From the NCBI GenBank assembly GCA_934101235.1, contig CAKORH010000083.1:1-5016 (forward strand): a stretch of 5,016 bases of DNA, given 5' to 3'. The notes beneath the pieces were generated by a model, which worked only from the letters and a program-made list of their open reading frames with translations, was not told where the DNA came from and did no database searches. Source of the stretch: an uncultured Bacilli bacterium. Lineage in GTDB: Bacteria; Bacillota_I; Bacilli_A; RF39; UBA660. The translations under genes and the position numbers were made by a program. Positions 1 through 4,864 of the stretch are shown here, in pieces (within the stretch, counting starts at the first letter, position 1; each line of letters starts with the position of its first letter).

Positions 1-35
1 CTATAAGTATTTACTACATACCATAATTTTTCCAT
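1..35 (-). CDS. nusG: Transcription termination/antitermination factor NusG, first 11 codons (runs off left edge)
   Basis: The minus strand reads ATG at 35-33 followed by codons for MEKLWYVVNTY, and then the window ends. This matches the usual NusG opening (M-x-K-x-WYVV-x-TY), the first strand of the NGN domain that binds the RNA polymerase clamp helices. NusG modulates pausing and termination and couples polymerase to ribosomes. The ATG lies one base after the secE stop codon, so the two genes are almost certainly co-transcribed and translationally linked, as in most bacteria. No strong Shine-Dalgarno site is visible at normal spacing: there is a weak TGGAT just upstream and a GGGG further away inside secE, which supports coupling. 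Only the N-terminus is seen, so the rest of the protein cannot be assessed. Confidence 0.85.
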   Translation of the reverse strand, partial: MEKLWYVVNTY

Positions 36-36
36 A

Positions 37-237
37 TTATCCAATCAACCCCTTTATAAATGCAAATAAACTTTCTATTCCAAAAAAGAATAAAGCAAAT
101 AACACAACAAAACATACTGTAGTTATTGTATACTTAACCATTTCCTTCTTACTAGGCCATTTTACTTTTTTAAGTTCTGCCTTAACTTCACTTACATAAC
201 TGTCTTTTTTTACTTCTTTTTCATTTGTTTTAACCAT
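37..237 (-). CDS. secE: Preprotein translocase subunit SecE
   Basis: This 66-residue protein is the small membrane subunit of the SecYEG channel, which clamps SecY and stabilises it in the cytoplasmic membrane. The conserved amphipathic segment ELKKVKWPSKKE (about residues 21-32) is diagnostic. It is followed by one hydrophobic transmembrane helix (about 37-64), the usual single-span Gram-positive form of about 60 residues. The ATG at 237-235 is chosen because AGAGGTG (249-243) precedes it at proper spacing and the protein then matches the family length. The frame stays open upstream to a TTG at 351, but that 38-residue extension (Cys/Phe-rich) has no family counterpart. nusG starts one base after the stop. 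In Bacillus-type genomes rpmG (ribosomal protein L33) commonly precedes secE; it is not found here. Confidence 0.95.
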   Translation of the reverse strand: MVKTNEKEVKKDSYVSEVKAELKKVKWPSKKEMVKYTITTVCFVVLFALFFFGIESLFAFIKGLIG

Positions 238-242
238 ATCCA

Positions 243-249
243 CACCTCT
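243..249 (-). promoter_or_regulatory. Shine-Dalgarno site that fixes the secE start
   Basis: The minus strand reads AGAGGTG ending 5 bases before the ATG at 237. It is the only good ribosome site in the open frame and decides for the 66-residue SecE over longer upstream starts. Confidence 0.75.
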
Positions 250-290
250 AAATTTTTTTGTATTAAAAAAACACTTTCGTGTACAAACAT

Positions 291-319
291 AATATAACAC
301 ACAAAATATAAAAAAACAA
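291..319 (-). promoter_or_regulatory. Candidate sigma-A promoter for secE-nusG
   Basis: On the minus strand a -35-like TTGTTT (319-314) and a -10-like TATATT (296-291) are separated by 17 bases. Transcription would begin near 284, about 47 bases before the secE ATG. An overlapping alternative pairs TTGTGA with TATTTT slightly upstream. The region is so AT-rich that chance matches are common. A minimal hairpin ACAC-GAAA-GTGT followed by six T (282-265) lies at the start of the predicted leader; it may be a weak attenuator or chance. Confidence 0.35.
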
Positions 320-385
320 CTAAATTCACAAAAAAAATTTAATTGATTCAATTGAATTTGTAAATGTCACTTTAATATATCCTTT

Positions 386-402
386 TGTCATTTAATCTTT
401 CA
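386..402. repeat. 17-bp dispersed direct repeat, copy 1
   Basis: TGTCATTTAATCTTTCA; similar copies at 1861-1877 and 2015-2031 in the same orientation differ from it at two positions each. It lies upstream of the secE promoter. Function unknown. Confidence 0.45.
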
Positions 403-412
403 CTTTTTTTAT

Positions 413-458
413 GTTAGTCAAGGACGAGTTTACGAGTTCATCTTGATCCTTGACTTAC
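413..458. repeat. Interrupted inverted repeat upstream of secE
   Basis: AGTCAAGGA (416-424) and TCCTTGACT (447-455) are perfect 9-bp inverted repeats. Beyond one mismatch the arms extend by two more pairs (GT at 413-414 with AC at 457-458). The 22-base spacer contains a short direct repeat of ACGAGTT. Neither strand has a T-run directly after the stem, so it does not look like an intrinsic terminator. It could be an operator, an RNA structure or the scar of an old mobile element. Confidence 0.6.
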
Positions 459-482
459 TTAAAAAGTTATTATGATTTTTTT

Positions 483-508
483 GCATAAGTGCATATTTGT
501 ACTTATGC
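483..508. repeat. Hairpin/palindrome overlapping the transposase -35 region
   Basis: GCATAAGTGCA (483-493) pairs with TGTACTTATGC (498-508) around a TATT loop: 11 pairs, one of them a G-T wobble. The right arm contains most of the -35 hexamer at 497-502, so a protein bound here would be placed to block the promoter. No T-run follows on either strand, which argues against a terminator. Confidence 0.6.
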
Positions 509-525
509 TTATTTACATTTATAAT
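497..525 (+). promoter_or_regulatory. Promoter for the IS30-family transposase
   Basis: TTGTAC (497-502) and a perfect TATAAT (520-525) are separated by the optimal 17 bases on the plus strand. The predicted start is around 531-533, about 40 bases before the transposase ATG. The promoter lies just outside the proposed left end of the insertion sequence, so it appears to belong to the flanking DNA. Confidence 0.6.
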
Positions 526-532
526 ATATCAT

Positions 533-548
533 TGATATTTTACTAGTT
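533..548 (+). repeat. Left terminal inverted repeat of the IS30 element
   Basis: The sequence TGATATTTTACTAGTT has its exact reverse complement at 1831-1846. It lies 22 bases before the transposase start codon. Confidence 0.75.
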
Positions 549-570
549 ATTTTGAAAGGATTGATTTATT

Positions 571-1836
571 ATGAATACTAGTAATACATATCAAAAACAT
601 CTTACTTTAGATAAAAGAATTAAAATTGAAAAAGGAATTGACGAAAAGAAAAACTTTACTCAGATTGCAAATGATATTTGTAAATCTAACAAAACTGTCT
701 CTAATGAAATTTTAAGAAACAGAAATATTGTTCACTGTACTTCTTGGTATGGTAAAGAAAAGATTTGCGAAAAAACTTTAAAACCTCCCTATGTTTGTAA
801 TGCTTGCCCTTCACGCAAAGGTTGTAGAAAAACTAGATACTATTATGATGCTCAAGATGCCCAAGGTAAATACGAAACTCTTAGAACTGATTCTAGAATT
901 GGTATTGATATGACTTCAATTGAATTTAAAGAACTTAATAACATTGTAAGCGAGGAAATTAAAAATGGACATTCCTTTGCAATGATTATGAGAAATCATG
1001 GCAATGACTTCCCTGTTGGTAAAAGAACTTTATATAATTATGTTGAAAAAGGTTATTTAGACATTATTAATTTAGACTTACCAAGAAAAATTCGTTACAA
1101 AAAAAGAAAAAGAAATGAAACTCCTATTCCGAAAGACACTAAAATAAGAGTTAATAGAACTTATGAAGACTTTAAAAACTATGTTAAACTTTATAATGAT
1201 AATAATTTTAACATTAACATAGTTGAAATGGATACTGTTGAAGGCATTAAAGGATATGATGAATCAGTATTATTAACATTACTTTGGAGACAAGCTAATT
1301 TTATGTTAGCATTTAAACTTGATAGTAAAACATCTGAAAATGTTTCGAAATTTTTTTCATATTTAAAAGAATTATTAGGATATGAAACTTTTCATACTTT
1401 ATTTCCAATAATACTTACTGACAATGGTACTGAGTTTTCTAAACCAGATGATATTGAGTTTAACGGTAAACACGTTTATAAAACAAAACTATTCTATTGT
1501 GACCCAGGTAAATCTGGACAAAAAGGAAAAATAGAAAATAATCATGAATATATAAGAAGGTTTATTCCAAAAGGGAATTCTTTTAATGAATTTACACAAG
1601 ATGATATTAACTTAATGATAAATCATATTAATTCAGTAAAAAGAGATTCACTAGAAGGAGATAATCCTTATACCTTAATGAAAGAATTCTTACCAAAAGA
1701 AATTATAGAATTATTTGATATTGAAGAAGTAGAACAAAAAAATATTATATTAAAAAACAAATTATTTGATTATAAAAAGAAAAAAATAATACATACCCGT
1801 ATTATTTTAAGTAGACTCTATAAGAGTCAAAACTAG
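571..1836 (+). CDS. IS30-family transposase
   Basis: This 421-residue DDE transposase cuts and joins the ends of its own element. Residues about 10-50 form the IS30-type helix-turn-helix (IANDICKSNKTVSNEILRN) that recognises the terminal repeats. A cysteine cluster follows (C56, C66, C76, C79, C85), probably a small metal-binding knuckle, and then a second basic HTH-like stretch (about 140-182). The catalytic core has D221 (VEMDTVEG), D284 (LTDNGTEF) and E322 (KGKIENNHEYIRRFIPKG), the IS30 DDE signature at normal spacing, so the enzyme looks active. AAAGGA (555-560) lies 10 bases before the ATG. The gene is intact, and its last codons run into the right terminal repeat. It is opposite in orientation to all neighbours. 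Confidence 0.96.
   Translation: MNTSNTYQKHLTLDKRIKIEKGIDEKKNFTQIANDICKSNKTVSNEILRNRNIVHCTSWYGKEKICEKTLKPPYVCNACPSRKGCRKTRYYYDAQDAQGKYETLRTDSRIGIDMTSIEFKELNNIVSEEIKNGHSFAMIMRNHGNDFPVGKRTLYNYVEKGYLDIINLDLPRKIRYKKRKRNETPIPKDTKIRVNRTYEDFKNYVKLYNDNNFNINIVEMDTVEGIKGYDESVLLTLLWRQANFMLAFKLDSKTSENVSKFFSYLKELLGYETFHTLFPIILTDNGTEFSKPDDIEFNGKHVYKTKLFYCDPGKSGQKGKIENNHEYIRRFIPKGNSFNEFTQDDINLMINHINSVKRDSLEGDNPYTLMKEFLPKEIIELFDIEEVEQKNIILKNKLFDYKKKKIIHTRIILSRLYKSQN
1814..1828. repeat. Small hairpin just inside the right end of the IS
   Basis: GACTCT (1814-1819), loop ATA and AGAGTC (1823-1828) form a perfect 6-bp stem within the last codons of the transposase, next to the right terminal repeat. No T-run follows. 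It may be a structural element of the IS end, but this could be chance. Confidence 0.4.
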
Positions 1837-1846
1837 TAAAATATCA
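1831..1846 (-). repeat. Right terminal inverted repeat of the IS30 element
   Basis: This is the perfect complement of 533-548. It contains the TAG stop codon of the transposase (1834-1836), an overlap common in IS30-family elements. Confidence 0.75.
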
Positions 1847-1860
1847 CACAACTCTCTTTC

Positions 1861-1877
1861 TGACATTTAATTTTTCA
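1861..1877. repeat. 17-bp dispersed direct repeat, copy 2
   Basis: TGACATTTAATTTTTCA, 14 bases past the right end of the IS. Its 3' half forms the 5' arm of the possible transposase terminator. Confidence 0.45.
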
Positions 1878-1900
1878 AAAAAATATGAAAAATCTTTTTT
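1870..1900 (+). terminator. Possible intrinsic terminator after the transposase
   Basis: ATTTTTCA (1870-1877) and TGAAAAAT (1886-1893) form a perfect 8-bp stem with an 8-base loop, followed by C and six T (1895-1900). The stem is almost all A-T, so efficiency would be modest. It lies in the flank just outside the IS, where it would stop transposase transcripts before they run antisense into sigH. Confidence 0.45.
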
Positions 1901-1950
1901 GCGTGATTTGAAATATTAAATTTCATCGATATAATAACACAAAAGAAGAA

Positions 1951-1985
1951 AAAATGGAAATTTTTTATCAAAAATCTACCATTTT
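1951..1985 (-). terminator. Intrinsic terminator of the mrnC-rlmB-sigH operon
   Basis: On the minus strand AAAATGG (1985-1979) pairs with CCATTTT (1957-1951). Inside is a second stem, ATTTTT with AAAAAT, around a GATA tetraloop. The 3' side runs into a T-rich tail (TTCTTCTTTTG, down to about 1940). It begins about 58 bases after the sigH stop codon and before the IS, so it probably ends the operon. Confidence 0.5.
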
Positions 1986-2014
1986 CTCTTACAAATTAAA
2001 TTATTTAGTTAAAT

Positions 2015-2031
2015 TGTCATTTAACTTTTCA
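2015..2031. repeat. 17-bp dispersed direct repeat, copy 3
   Basis: TGTCATTTAACTTTTCA, just downstream of the sigH stop codon and before its terminator. Confidence 0.45.
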
Positions 2032-2043
2032 TTCGACCAAAAT

Positions 2044-2625
2044 TTAATTGTTTATCTTTTTTAATTTAATTTTAATTCTCTGAATAGTATTATCAACTTG
2101 TTTCAAACTTTTATTTAGTATTTCAGCAATTTCAGTATATTTATATCCCTTAACTAATAAATCATATACTTCCATCTCACTACTAGATAAAGTTTCTTTA
2201 GCTTGACTATATATATATCTTATAGTATCCAAATTTTCTATATTCTTTGAAGGATCATAAGTATCATCACCAATAAGTTTTTCCATTAAATTATCATCAT
2301 TATCAAAAGAAATAGAATCACTTAATATTTTATTTTTATCAGTTTCATATTTTCTAATAAGTGCCCTTATTTTTCTTTCAACACATAAAGTAATAAAAGT
2401 ATTTAAATTAGCCTCTTTATTATCATCATAATTATATATAGCATAAGAAAAAGCTAAATTTGCCTCTTGTCTTGCTTCATCAATATCTATACCTAAAGCA
2501 TAAAATACTCTTCTATATTTATTTAAAAGAAAATCAATAATATATTTATATTTATCATATAATATATCACTTGCTTCTTCTCCATCATTTAAATAATATG
2601 TTAATTCATAATCTGGATAATCCAT
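2044..2625 (-). CDS. sigH: SigH-like RNA polymerase sigma factor (sigma-70 family)
   Basis: This 193-residue protein is a small sigma-70 factor. Region 2 (about 20-95) holds the core-binding and -10 recognition segment; EARQEANLAFSYAIYNYD and NTFITLCVERKIRALIRKY resemble SigH of Bacillus (about 218 residues). Region 4 (about 145-192) has the -35 helix-turn-helix YTEIAEILNKSLKQVDNTIQ. No region 1.1 or full region 3 is present, as expected for this class. SigH directs entry into sporulation and competence in Bacillus; its regulon here cannot be read from the window. The ATG follows the rlmB TAG with no gap, with GGGTGA just upstream inside rlmB, so translation is coupled. The order rlmB-sigH supports the name over a generic sigma factor, although the sequence is divergent and the intervening rae1/yacP is absent. 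Confidence 0.85.
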   Translation of the reverse strand: MDYPDYELTYYLNDGEEASDILYDKYKYIIDFLLNKYRRVFYALGIDIDEARQEANLAFSYAIYNYDDNKEANLNTFITLCVERKIRALIRKYETDKNKILSDSISFDNDDNLMEKLIGDDTYDPSKNIENLDTIRYIYSQAKETLSSSEMEVYDLLVKGYKYTEIAEILNKSLKQVDNTIQRIKIKLKKINN

Positions 2626-3294
2626 CTAATCACCCATTTCATAAATTAATATCGCAGCAGCTACACTAGCATTTAAACTATTAATATGTCCCCTCATTGG
2701 CAAACTAATAATTTCATCACAATTTTTTCTAACTAAATTACTTATTCCTTTACCTTCACTACCAACAACTAAACACTTTTTATCACTATAATCTACTTTC
2801 TTATAATTAATTCCATCTGCTTCAGCACCATATATAAAAAAACCTAAATCTTTAAGATAATTAATAGCATTAACTAAATTCGGAACTTGTATTATATTTA
2901 CATGATTTAAAGTCCCAGCACTACATTTCATTACAGTTTCATTAACACATACACTTCTATCTTTTGGAATAATTATATTTTTTACTCCAATACTTTCAGC
3001 AGTTCTTATTATAGCTCCAAAATTATGTGGATCCTCCAAATGATCTAACATAATTACAAAATCATCATCTATAATACTCAAATCTTTATATTCATAATCG
3101 CTTATTTCTACAACAATACCTTGATTATGCATTTGCATATTATCTAATATTTTATTATCACATAAAATATATTTAATTTTATTTTTTCTAATATAATCAA
3201 TAATATTTTTATCATTAAATGATTTACTCAAATAAACTTTTTTTATTCTTTTTAAATCTAATTCATTAAAAACATTCTTACCAGATACTCTCAT
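2626..3294 (-). CDS. rlmB: 23S rRNA (guanosine-2'-O-)-methyltransferase, RlmB/TrmH family
   Basis: This 222-residue SPOUT-class enzyme transfers methyl from S-adenosylmethionine to a ribose 2'-OH, in RlmB the guanosine of 23S rRNA domain V (position 2251 in E. coli). Residues 1-70 form the L30e-like RNA-binding domain, opening with SGKN. The trefoil-knot catalytic part has motif 1 (LDHLEDPHNFGAIIRTAES, about 83-101), motif 2 (VGSEGKGI, 177-184) and motif 3 (ISLPMRGHINSLNAS, 196-210). I choose ATG 3294-3292, because GGGTGA (3305-3300) precedes it at 5 bases and RVSGKN is the normal family start; a GTG three codons upstream (3303) is possible but lacks its own site. The start is one base after the mrnC stop. 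The subfamily, and hence the exact target nucleotide, is inferred from homology and gene order. Confidence 0.93.
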   Translation of the reverse strand: MRVSGKNVFNELDLKRIKKVYLSKSFNDKNIIDYIRKNKIKYILCDNKILDNMQMHNQGIVVEISDYEYKDLSIIDDDFVIMLDHLEDPHNFGAIIRTAESIGVKNIIIPKDRSVCVNETVMKCSAGTLNHVNIIQVPNLVNAINYLKDLGFFIYGAEADGINYKKVDYSDKKCLVVGSEGKGISNLVRKNCDEIISLPMRGHINSLNASVAAAILIYEMGD

Positions 3295-3295
3295 A

Positions 3296-3652
3296 TTATT
3301 CACCCACTATAAATTTCATAATTTCATTTATTCTATCATAATTCTTATCAACTTTTAAACTACCTATAAGACACTCTAATCCAGTACTCCTCTTATAAGT
3401 TATAATATCAGTATTCTTTTTTCCATGACTATTCATATTTCTACCTCTTTTAACAATATCAATTTCATTTTGTGTTAAAAAATTAGAATTAAATAATCTT
3501 TCTAAATGATTACTTTGACTTTTAGCACTTACATATTTTAAACTTTCATTTTGTAAATCATTTACTTTACAAAAACCTTTATTTATTAAATATTCTCTAA
3601 TCCATAATTCATAAACAGCATCACCTAAATATGCTAAAACTAAGTTATTCAT
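3296..3652 (-). CDS. mrnC: Mini-ribonuclease III, 23S rRNA maturation
   Basis: This 118-residue protein is a stand-alone RNase III catalytic domain without the double-stranded-RNA-binding domain. In Bacillus it trims the ends of 23S rRNA precursor as a dimer. The signature LAYLGDAVYELWIR (about 6-19) carries catalytic D11. KRGRNMNSHGKKNTDIITYKRSTGLECLIGSL (about 68-99, shown in part) contains the family-specific RGRN and the second acidic residue E93. Compared with about 143 residues in B. subtilis it lacks roughly a dozen N-terminal and a few C-terminal residues, but all core motifs are kept. The ATG is preceded by GGTGG (3661-3657). It is the first gene of the operon with rlmB and sigH; cysS, its usual upstream neighbour, is replaced by a glycosyltransferase and terminator. 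Confidence 0.93.
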   Translation of the reverse strand: MNNLVLAYLGDAVYELWIREYLINKGFCKVNDLQNESLKYVSAKSQSNHLERLFNSNFLTQNEIDIVKRGRNMNSHGKKNTDIITYKRSTGLECLIGSLKVDKNYDRINEIMKFIVGE

Positions 3653-3667
3653 ATAACCACCGACTAA

Positions 3668-3696
3668 ATAATAACATAAACAATATAAACATTCAA
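3668..3696 (-). promoter_or_regulatory. Promoter for the mrnC-rlmB-sigH operon
   Basis: On the minus strand TTGAAT (3696-3691) and TATTAT (3673-3668) are separated by exactly 17 bases. The site lies immediately after the glycosyltransferase terminator and before mrnC. The predicted start near 3661 leaves a leader of only about 9 bases, beginning at the GGTGG ribosome site, which is unusually short. Confidence 0.55.
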
Positions 3697-3700
3697 ATAA

Positions 3701-3723
3701 AAACCATTATAATTTAATGGTTT
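3701..3723 (-). terminator. Intrinsic terminator of the glycosyltransferase gene, overlapping its stop codon
   Basis: On the minus strand AAACCATTA (3723-3715) and TAATGGTTT (3709-3701) form a perfect 9-bp stem with a 5-base loop, followed by TTATTTG. The TAA stop (3716-3714) sits at the top of the 5' arm, so the last codons are part of the hairpin. It separates this gene from the mrnC operon. Confidence 0.65.
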
Positions 3724-4781
3724 AACATACTTTCTATAATTTTCTTATTATTCTCTAATCTTTCATTCGAACTATAATTTATAGCTTTATTTACATACAA
3801 TAATGAAATATCATACATACCTAAATAATAATAATTCAAACTCATAATATCATCTATAGTATTATCCCAACTAAATACTTCATTAATATATACTTTATCT
3901 TTATTTTTTATTATTAAAGCTTTTAATAAACAATCAATACTATCTAAATATTTACCCTGTTTATTATATAAAATACCAAGTTCTACATAACCATCTCTTA
4001 TATTACTAGCTTCTCTAATAGCACTTTTATACCAAAAAATAGCTTCTTTATTATTATTTAAATTTAAATATGATCTAGCAATATATCTCATACTAGCTGC
4101 TCTTTCTAAATTCCATGTAGCAGTCTTTAAAGTTAAATGTTTCTTTAATGTTTCAATACATTTTTCCCACATGCCATAATACATATATTCTCTACCTAAA
4201 TAATGCATATTTCTATCATCTAACGGATCTTCTTTAACACTTAATTCTAACAAATTTAAATAACTACTCCTAGACTTAGTATTATCAGGATAATGATTTA
4301 AAACTATATCATATATATTAATATATTCTTCTTTCTCTGTAGCCTCTAATACCTCATGTACAGGATGTGTCCATTTATAACCTAATCTAGGATGAATATT
4401 ATTTAATATAAACGTAACATCAGCTTCTCCATTATCTTTTATATGCCAATTATAGGTATAATTTACTCTACAACCTTTTTTATAGTTTTTTTCTAATTTA
4501 TCTCTCCAACCACTCTCTAATATTTCATCAAAATCAGTACAAACACAAATATCTGTATCCATAGGAACTAAATCTAAAGATAAATTACGAGCAACATCAA
4601 ATCTCCATGGAGTTATAATTTTAGATACTACATGAACTCCTCTTTCTTTAAGAAGTTTAAGAGTATTATCCGTACTACCTGTATCTAGTACATATATTTC
4701 ATCTGCTTCTTTCATACTTTGATACCAAGTATCAACAAATTTCTCTTCATTTTTACAAATTGCATATACACATATTTTCAT
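3714..4781 (-). CDS. Family 2 glycosyltransferase with TPR-like C-terminal domain
   Basis: This 355-residue protein has an N-terminal GT-A fold (about 1-170). MKICVYAICKNEEKF is the nucleotide-sugar-binding start, VLDTGSTDNT (31-40) is the GT2 motif with D33, and CTDFDEIL (81-88) holds the DxD metal/sugar-nucleotide site (D83, D85). THPVHEVLE (138-146) and LNHYP (161-165) recur in this subgroup. Residues about 190-345 are helical TPR-like repeats, which in such enzymes often bind the acceptor protein. There is no signal peptide or membrane helix, so it is cytoplasmic. The start has GGTGA (4790-4786) four bases upstream. It lies downstream of, and parallel to, a collagen-like Gly-Pro-Thr gene across a terminator, so a role in O-glycosylating that protein is an attractive inference, not shown. 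Donor sugar and acceptor are unknown. Confidence 0.88.
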   Translation of the reverse strand: MKICVYAICKNEEKFVDTWYQSMKEADEIYVLDTGSTDNTLKLLKERGVHVVSKIITPWRFDVARNLSLDLVPMDTDICVCTDFDEILESGWRDKLEKNYKKGCRVNYTYNWHIKDNGEADVTFILNNIHPRLGYKWTHPVHEVLEATEKEEYINIYDIVLNHYPDNTKSRSSYLNLLELSVKEDPLDDRNMHYLGREYMYYGMWEKCIETLKKHLTLKTATWNLERAASMRYIARSYLNLNNNKEAIFWYKSAIREASNIRDGYVELGILYNKQGKYLDSIDCLLKALIIKNKDKVYINEVFSWDNTIDDIMSLNYYYLGMYDISLLYVNKAINYSSNERLENNKKIIESMLNH

Positions 4782-4825
4782 AGATTCACCATTAAAGTAT
4801 ATGAATACATAATTTTTAATATGAT

Positions 4826-4853
4826 AAAAAGAAAACCTTTCGATTTTCTTTTT
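4826..4853 (-). terminator. Strong hairpin terminator after the collagen-like gene
   Basis: On the minus strand AAAAAGAAAATC (4853-4842) pairs with GGTTTTCTTTTT (4837-4826) around a GAAA tetraloop: 12 pairs, one of them a T-G wobble, with the U-rich tail built into the 3' arm. It is 11 bases past the collagen-like stop codon. The flanking A-rich arm could also allow termination in the plus direction. The glycosyltransferase begins 44 bases further on without a clear promoter of its own, so partial read-through is possible. Confidence 0.7.
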
Positions 4854-4864
4854 ATAATTAATTA

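Larger units (their letters stand above)
238..570. other. Intergenic region between secE and the transposase gene: promoters and repeats, no gene
   Basis: This 333-base stretch has no credible coding sequence in any frame. It holds the secE ribosome site and promoter (243-319), one copy of a 17-bp repeat (386-402), a large inverted repeat (413-458), a hairpin (483-508) overlapping the transposase promoter (497-525), and the left end of the insertion sequence (533-548). I looked specifically for rpmG (a roughly 50-codon gene with a Cys-x2-Cys pair) and for a tRNA, both frequent here in other Firmicutes, and found neither. Confidence 0.7.
533..1846 (+). mobile_element. IS30-family insertion sequence, apparently complete (about 1.31 kb)
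   Basis: A 16-bp perfect inverted repeat, TGATATTTTACTAGTT at 533-548 and its complement at 1831-1846, brackets a single intact IS30-type transposase gene. The size of about 1,314 bp, one long gene, and a stop codon (1834-1836) inside the right repeat are all typical of the family. Matching stops immediately outside: base 532 and base 1847 do not pair. No short target duplication of 1-4 bp is visible at these ends, so the insertion may be old, or one boundary may be off by a few bases. The element lies antiparallel to the host genes, between the sigH terminator and the secE promoter. Confidence 0.8.

Noticed and set aside
238..351. 38-residue N-terminal extension of SecE from a TTG
   Set aside because: There is no family counterpart, it is Cys/Phe-rich, and it would cover the promoter; the ATG at 237 has a good Shine-Dalgarno and gives standard SecE length.
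361..430. Short minus-strand reading frame (about 21 codons from an ATG near 394) as a remnant of rpmG
   Set aside because: It has no cysteine pair or L33-like motif and no clear ribosome site.
413..458. tRNA gene upstream of secE
   Set aside because: No acceptor stem, anticodon arm or canonical T-loop can be drawn; only a single long stem is present.
450..476. Second plus-strand promoter TTGACT...TATGAT
   Set aside because: The spacing is only 15 bases, and a better promoter lies just downstream at 497-525.
386..1877. 17-bp repeats as the target duplication of the IS
   Set aside because: The copies differ at two positions, lie about 130 bases left and 14 bases right of the terminal repeats, and a third copy occurs near sigH.
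3295..3303. GTG start of rlmB three codons upstream
   Set aside because: The GGGTGA site is correctly spaced for the ATG at 3294 but overlaps the GTG; the family sequence begins near SGKN.
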